Shown here: in pieces, positions 58,682 to 64,000 of the stretch
How positions within the stretch are numbered: position 1 is the stretch's first letter
Layout of the letters: each line of letters begins with the position of its first letter
Assembly (NCBI GenBank): GCA_026214975.1
Contig: CM047817.1
Span: forward strand, 62,652,407 to 62,716,406
DNA: 64,000 bases
Origin: Gentiana macrophylla
Taxonomy: Eukaryota > Streptophyta > Magnoliopsida > Gentianales > Gentianaceae
Direction: 5' to 3'
The notes under the pieces: model-generated
Seen by the model: the letters and a program-made list of their open reading frames with translations, nothing else
The model's database searches: none
Told to the model about the DNA's origin: nothing
Translations under genes and position numbers: made by a program

Positions 58682-59488
58682 TAAGCCCACCAGATCTGAT
58701 CTTTCTTTTAGTTGGTCAGATCTACACCAATTTGGCGGTTCGGCCAGATTTAACCGATCTTGCGTTTTGAATTGCTTTATTACCAGGTGTAAGTATATTA
58801 AATAGGCTATCATTACTTTTACAGGATACGAGTTATATGGAATACAATGAGTTGCGAGTCGTTCCTGCAGGTTATCTGCCCCTAGCTTGCTTTCCAACTT
58901 GAGCCCCGTAATTAAGGCTTCGTACGCAGCTTCGTTATTAGTGGCTTTGAAATCAAACCTTAATGCGTAGGGGAACTCTTCCCCTTTTGGACTAACGAGT
59001 AGCAGACCTGCCCTTGCTCCATCTTTGCTTGGCGCACCATCAAGATATAAGTTCCATTTCCCTTCTTCTTGTTTCAGCTGATCGTCTTCTAGCTGTACAA
59101 CTATCCCTTCAGCCAGGTAGTCTGCTAAAGCTTGTGCTTTGATGGCAGTTCGAGGATGAAAATCCATGTCATATTCTTCCAGCTCAACGACCCACTTTGC
59201 TAAACTGCCTGATGTTTTTTGTCGCCCCAAGATCTTCGGTAGCGGCTGATCAGTGATCACGGTAATCGGATGTGCCTGGAAGTAAGGTCTCAACTTCCTT
59301 GAGGCATGCACTAAGGTCAATGCTAACTTTTCCACATTTGAATATCTGACCTCTGGTCCATGGAGTGCTTTGATCATAAAGAACGCCGGTATCTGTTGTC
59401 CGCCTTGTTCTTTAACTAGTACTGCGCTCAGCGCTTCTTCACATACTGCCAAGTAAACGAACAACGGTTCTCCTAACCGAGAAGCCAT
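58682..59488 (-). pseudogene. Two RNase H domains of element C, truncated
   Basis: RNase H removes the RNA template after reverse transcription. The first domain (59488-59200) has LFVYLAVCEEALSAVLVKEQ and TLVHASRKLRPYFQAHPITV. In place of the catalytic DxS motif this copy reads YLAVCEEA, so the active-site Asp seems lost. The second, archaeal-type domain (about 59065-58890) has WNLYLDGAPSKDGARAGLLL and ATNNEAAYEALITGL, with D and E residues present. It is cut after KLESKLGADNL; the remaining sequence does not resemble the RNase H end or integrase and reaches the LTR. A deletion from within the second RNase H through integrase explains this. Confidence 0.85.
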
Positions 59489-59563
59489 TAGGTGGGAAGT
59501 TCGGCTAAGTATGTTTTCAGTTCTTCAAAGGCCTTCTGACTTTCCTCATCCCAATGAAAAGGG

Positions 59564-60625
59564 CTAGCTCTTCTCAAAATTTTGAAAAAAAGGCAAGACA
59601 CGTTGTGTGGATCTCGACAGAAACATGTTCAATACCGCTATTCGTCCAGTTAGACGTTGTACTTCTTTGATGCTTTTTAGCAGGGTCATAGTCTTCAAGG
59701 CATCAATCTTATCTGGGTTTGCTCTAATTCCGTCTCTGGATATCATGTACCCTAGGAACTTCCCTGATCGGACCCCAAAAGTGTACTTTTTTGGGTTGAG
59801 CTTCATCTGAGTTTTGCTTAGAACTCTAAACACTTACCTGACATCATTCAGGTATTGATCAAGAGACCTGCTCTTGATTAGGAGGTCGTCCAAGTATACC
59901 TCCATACATCTGCCGATCTGGTCGGCACAGATTGTGTTTACAGCCCGCTGATAGGTTGCTCCTGCATTCTTTAGGCCAAAGGGCATGGTGACGTAGCAGT
60001 ACGTCCCGAATTCCGTTATAAAGGCAGTTCTTTCTGTATCTTCCGGTTTCATTACGATCTGATGATAAACTTTGTATGCATCTAAGAATGCGAACACCTC
60101 AAACCCCACTGTTGAGTCCACTAGTCGATCGATCTTGGGCATAGCATAACAATCCTTCGGACATGCTTTGTTGAGATCAGTGAAATCAACACACGTCCTC
60201 CAACTCCAATCTGGCTTCTTGACCAGTACTGGGTTCGCTAACCATTCTGTGTATACAACTTCCTTAATTATGTTGGCATGTAACAACTTGGTCACCTCCT
60301 GTTTAATTGCTAAGATGCGCTCAGAGGCAAAGTGGCTTTTCTTTTGGCGAACAGGCTTCCTGTTTGGATCTATGTTTAACCTATGAACTGCCAGCTCGGG
60401 AGATAATCCTAGCATATCCTCTGCCTTCCATGCGAACACATCTCTGAATTCTTTCAAAAGGTTTATCAGAGATTCTTTGTGTGAGGCTGGGATCCACGCC
60501 CCTATATTAACTATCGAGTCCTCATGTTTGCCCCATAGATTTAACAGACCTGCCTGATCTTCAGACGACCAGCTCTCTTCATCCTCAAGAAGTAGTTCTT
60601 CAACACTCACCTGCTGAACCATCAT
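59564..60625 (-). pseudogene. Reverse transcriptase of element C
   Basis: An open frame from 60625 holds LLKEFRDVFAWKAEDMLGLS, VDFTDLNKACPKDCYAMPKI, FLDAYKVYHQI (usually GYxQI, so altered), TMPFGLKNAGATYQRAVNTI and the active site YLDD (EVYLDDLLIKS, near 59900-59868). A stop at 59834 interrupts the domain. It continues at 59833-59564 with KTQMKLNPKKYTFGVRSGKF and NPDKIDALKTM, the usual thumb/connection motifs. A lesion between 59564 and 59488 separates it from RNase H. Apart from these, the sequence is close to intact. Confidence 0.88.
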
Positions 60626-60766
60626 TTTTCCACTTACCGTCGCTGTGTAGCAGCTCCTGGCTGTTTACACATCCTCTTTAATCTTTATTGAACCTTCTCC
60701 ATTTGGGATTTTCATGCTGACATGGACTGGTGAAATCACAGCTCAGAGATCGATATGTGCTAGTCT

Positions 60767-61102
60767 TCACATAATTACATTGTACGCTGATGGTGCCTTT
60801 ACTACCACATAATCTAGCATTAGGGTCCTGCCCTTGGTCCCCTCTTCAAAGGTGGTAAGGATCTTGACCACACCCAGCGGATGAACTGGGGGTCCGGTGA
60901 AGCCGAACAGAGGAGCGGTAAAGGGAGTGAGATCGGCATCCCGTAACTTCATTGCTCTGAATACGTTGTAATAGAGGACATTTACAGCACTGCCTGTGTC
61001 CACACATATTCGCTTTGTTCGGTTTTTTCTTATAACCTCCTCTATTACCAAGCCATCATTGTTAACTACCAATGGTAGTGCATCCTTGGGACCATAAACC
61101 AC
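60767..61102 (-). pseudogene. Aspartic protease of element C
   Basis: Contains ICVDTGSAVNVLYYNVFRAM, with the DTGS active site, and ends in SAYNVIM, where Tat elements continue YNVILGRPWL; here the frame breaks. It lies between Gag and reverse transcriptase as expected. It would cleave the polyprotein in virus-like particles. Confidence 0.85.
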
Positions 61103-61179
61103 CTCTCTTGACGTTCTTTGCCTTTTGTTCGAAGAAGTGATGGTAGTAGACCTGCTACTATTTGCGTCTTCAACTCTGC

Positions 61180-62660
61180 TTAGCAGTTTGGCCCCTCTGA
61201 GATTGTATTGATCGTGTGTACAGGGCGGTTGTCCAATTGACCATTAGGGTCTGGTGAGTGATCTCTTCTTCTTCGATACTCTTCCCTATTATCTCTATCG
61301 TTGTTATTTCGACGCTTGAACTCATGCCGTCCATGTGGTTCGGCCTGATGAGACCGATCTACGAACTCATCAAGTTTTCCCTCCATTACTGCAACATCAA
61401 TGTCTCTGCTCAGATCCCTACAATGCTCTGAATCATGACCAACATCCTTGTGATATTTGCAGTACTTGTTGCAATCTCTTTCGTCTCTAAGCCCCCTCAT
61501 CGGTGGTGGAACTCTGGCTAAAACTTTTCTTTCCATGATCGCGAGGACCTGCTCACGAGATCGGTTCAAGGGAATAAAGTCCCTGTCCAGCAGAGCTCCT
61601 TTCTTTCCTAGCCGATCTGAGATGGGCGTAGTTACCCGATCCTAAACTGACTTTCACTTCTTATCCGACTTGTCTTCGGATTTGTTCTTCTTGCCTTCAC
61701 CTCTTTCTGACTCTCTTTTGAGTCGATTTGCTTCTTCCCCCTGGCAATGTTTATAGGCCACATCTAGGCATTCCTCCATTGTCTGAGGGAGTTTGATGTT
61801 CAGCTTTGCGTGCAGCCGTCCCTCTCACAGACCTGCTACGAAGAAGTCGACCAGCAGCCGATCATCCGTATCCCGCACTTGTGCGGATTCTTCATTAAAA
61901 TGCTTAATAAAATATAGTATGGACTCATCATGTTTTTGCCTCAAAGTCAACAAATGAGTCTGATTTCTATGGAACGGACGAGCTGCGATGAAAGCATGGA
62001 TGAACTTTCGAGTTAAGGTCCTAAAGTCAGAGACCGACCTGGGGGGAATCTTATTGAACCACTCTCTGGCTCTTCCTGTTAGCAGTGCAGGAAAGGCTTT
62101 GCACTTCATTTCATCTTAGGCATTTTACAAGTTCATGTGTGAGATGTACTGGTGCATTGAACATAAGGATCCTTAGACCCATCATATGAATCAATCTTAG
62201 GGATCTTGAACTCCGCTGGTCAGGCATAGTTGTCAATTTACTCAGTAAATGGCGATGCACAGAGCAGATCGTCTGATCATTTTCTTAGCAGGGCGTCCAG
62301 TTCGACCTTGGCCGTGTCGTTAGGTTGACGCGCATTCCCATTCTCAGTGTGGAAACTGGATTCAACGACCTCCGGCTTTTTCTGAGCCTGTTGATGGAGA
62401 TTGTTTTCTGAAACTTCTGTGGGGTCCCTTCTTTTGAGGGTTTCATCCAGTATTACCTTAAGAGTGGTATTGTCTAGATTCTTCAAGGCCCAAATCAACG
62501 CTTGACTGTTTGGGTCCTGAAGGGCCGGACAAGGAAGGTCAGCGAGGTTACCCTTCTTTTGAGCAGCTGTAGTCTGGGTTTCTCCCTGGGCGGTTGAAGC
62601 TGTTCCCCCCTGCTGAGTTGGATCCATCGTCTTTTTCCCTTGGTTCTTTGGTGGTGCCAT
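61180..62660 (-). pseudogene. Gag of element C
   Basis: ATG at 62660 (MAPPKNQGKKTMDPTQQGGT) opens an N-terminal region with LIWALKNLDNTTLKVILDET. After breaks near 62277 and 62110, the Gag core appears at 62109-61825 (KCKAFPALLTGRAREWFNKI, LTLRQKHDESILYFIKHFNE, VRDTDD). A knuckle-like motif, CKYHKDVGHDSEHC (near 61470-61430), precedes a basic, RRR-rich C-terminus and TINTISEGPN. Three frame interruptions. The closest relative in this window is element D. Confidence 0.85.
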
Positions 62661-62710
62661 GGCTGCTTACAGGGATTGTGGGGTATTTTTGATCGTTTAC
62701 CAGAAAGATG

Positions 62711-62730
62711 GCCTTTCTTCTAGCACCAAT
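62711..62730 (-). other. Primer-binding region of element C
   Basis: On the minus strand, ATTGGTGCTAGAAGAAAGGC directly follows the 5' LTR; element D has ATTGGTGCTAGAAGGAGGG in the same place. Identity between two independent elements marks it as functional. I could not assign the tRNA with certainty. Confidence 0.65.
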
Positions 62731-63385
62731 TGACGATGCATGAAACCGTCTAAGAATCAATGCGGGTCAATTCCCTTTATGATAAACATCTTAAATCCTA
62801 GAACCCTAATTTGTATGAGAGAGGGACGTGTTTGTTTTGTGTTTTTAGACTGAGCTCGTGAGTTATTTCTCCCGAGTTGCCTACGTATCTAATAGCTTAA
62901 TTGGAATCAAGTCATTCGTAGTTCCTTAGGGTTGTTTATATAGGAGGTGTCTTGCCCTAATTCTTGCTTTGCAAGTATTATCATTTATTATTATTCCCTA
63001 AGGATATACACCCATTAATCCCTACGATTTAGAGATAAATATAGACATATTTATCATCAAGATTACAATCTTTATGATTGAGGTTTCTTTCCTTATTTAT
63101 ATCTAGCTATCCCGCACGTGGAATAACAGCGGGGTTGTGCTGAGCGTCATGTGTTCAGCACCCTTGGCCACTATGGCCAATCTGATCAGTTCCTCTTCGC
63201 CAGACCTAGTCCGTCGTGCGGTGGCTGGAGGAGGAACAACTGCCAATCTCCCACCTGGGTAAGGGACCTGCCCTGCGGTATGTCTCTAGGGCATCTGACC
63301 CTTAATGCCCTAACTTAGAGGGCTGATCATTTATTACATGTCTCACAAAGATGACACGTGGCGCATTTCAAGTCGGCTATCATCA
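62731..63385 (-). repeat. 5' LTR of element C
   Basis: 655 bp, TGACGATGCATG...GGCTATCATCA on the plus strand. Minus-strand TATA box CCTATATAAAC near 62947-62937. Confidence 0.9.
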
Positions 63386-63390
63386 CAGAT

Positions 63391-64000
63391 ATGAAGAGAC
63401 CTGCTCACAATATTTTTTTAATTGAAAAAGGAAAAAGGAAAGGTTACAGTCTATTTTTGCATTATTTGGTATTATAATTTCCCTCTCAAACAAAATGGAA
63501 CTTTTTTTCATGCATCATTCATGCATGCATAAAGAAAGCCTTGATCATCTGCATTAATAGCCAAAAGCTTACCCAAGTGGCTAAGGGTGTGGCCACTATC
63601 CCACTCAAATTCAAAAAATGATGAAGTATTGTTTATAATAAATGTAAAAATAATATTAATCTTTATATTCGATCTTTGAATTTGTTTCAATGTTCCAATG
63701 ATGATTTTTATGAATCCGCCACTGTTAATAGCTACGCATACTTTGGCCTTACGGCAACGCTTCGGACTTCCCCACATTATATATATCACATTCTCGTATT
63801 CTACATATTTTTTTGTTTCTGAGAATATTCTTCTTTGTTTTAGGTGTTGATTTTTTTTTTAGGATATCTGCATCAAAGTGTGGTGTTTTGTTATTTTTAG
63901 CTCAAGAAAAATATGAAGAACACTCAAGAACACAATGTATGTCGACAAATTGACAGGGTCTGCCTTGCATTTTCTATTACTATTCCCATTTTAGGGTATA
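63391..64000. other. Unassigned sequence to the right edge
   Basis: A/T-rich, with one minus-strand frame of 93 codons (63789-63508) that has no recognisable motif and ends in an ATGCATGCAT repeat region. I see no transposon signature, RNA gene or conserved coding sequence. Confidence 0.35.

Larger units (their letters stand above)
58024..63385 (-). mobile_element. Tat-type Ty3/gypsy element (C) lacking integrase
   Basis: LTRs of 658 bp (58024-58681) and 655 bp (62731-63385), ends TGACGATG...ATCATCA, are flanked by a perfect CAGAT duplication (58019-58023 and 63386-63390). The minus-strand order is Gag, protease, reverse transcriptase, RNase H, second RNase H. The second RNase H is a hallmark of the Tat lineage. 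The sequence then passes almost directly into the 3' LTR, so integrase is missing. The LTRs differ at roughly 9% of positions by eye, so the insertion is clearly older than that of element B. Confidence 0.92.

Noticed and set aside
63508..63789. 93-codon minus-strand frame near the right edge as a gene
   Set aside because: No motif, no neighbouring signal, and A/T-rich sequence; length alone is not evidence.

Overview
This window is a repeat-dominated stretch of a plant nuclear genome, most likely a eudicot. I see no intact host gene. The evidence is a stack of nested LTR retrotransposons of typical plant types: Athila-like and Tat-like Ty3/gypsy, and Ty1/copia. There are also a hAT transposase fragment, a pectinesterase gene fragment with plant-style introns, microsatellites and a minisatellite. 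The species cannot be named from what I can see.

Layout, left to right. (1) 1-2400: 5' end of a minus-strand Tat-type gypsy element (gag plus LTR) running off the left edge. (2) 2401-4702: the 3' half of an Athila-like element (A1). (3) 4703-12334: a non-autonomous Athila-like element of the same family (A2) with both LTRs, a Gag/protease remnant and a downstream ORF3, but no reverse transcriptase or integrase; it appears to have inserted into A1. (4) 12335-14794: a gag-plus-LTR stump of a minus-strand Tat-type element (D). (5) 14842-23515: a copia element (G) with two 1.92-kb LTRs and a decayed interior. (6) 23735-43793: the 3' LTR and a long broken ORF of another copia-like element (F, minus strand). 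(7) 27359-41583: a 14.2-kb minus-strand Athila-like element (B) inserted inside that ORF, with a perfect TATGG target duplication and two 1573-bp LTRs differing at about 30 positions. (8) 44233-45160: a pectinesterase pseudogene fragment. (9) 46110-52527: a decayed plus-strand copia element (E), split by a solo LTR of the G family (49046-51054). (10) 52528-58018: an exon-like host fragment, a 61-bp minisatellite, microsatellites, a hAT transposase end and about 300-bp tandem repeats. (11) 58024-63385: a minus-strand Tat-type element (C) with a perfect CAGAT target duplication, two RNase H domains and no integrase. (12) 63391-64000: unassigned.

The most interesting pattern is shared by the two Athila-like families, A2 and B. 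Each carries its own family-specific near-palindromic motif. In B it is TGGACG-NN-CGTCCA, in arrays of seven or eight units; in A2 it is a CGGTAAAC/GTTTACCG hairpin module. In both, the motif sits at three equivalent places: upstream of the LTR TATA box, in the leader after the primer-binding site, and upstream of a second TATA-like box about 560 nt before ORF3. This looks like an internal promoter for ORF3 that copies the LTR promoter's control region, comparable in layout to the internal promoter of foamy viruses. Both families also carry two hairpin-plus-polypurine modules, one just after ORF3 and one at the 3' LTR. These are inferences from layout; no expression data were available.
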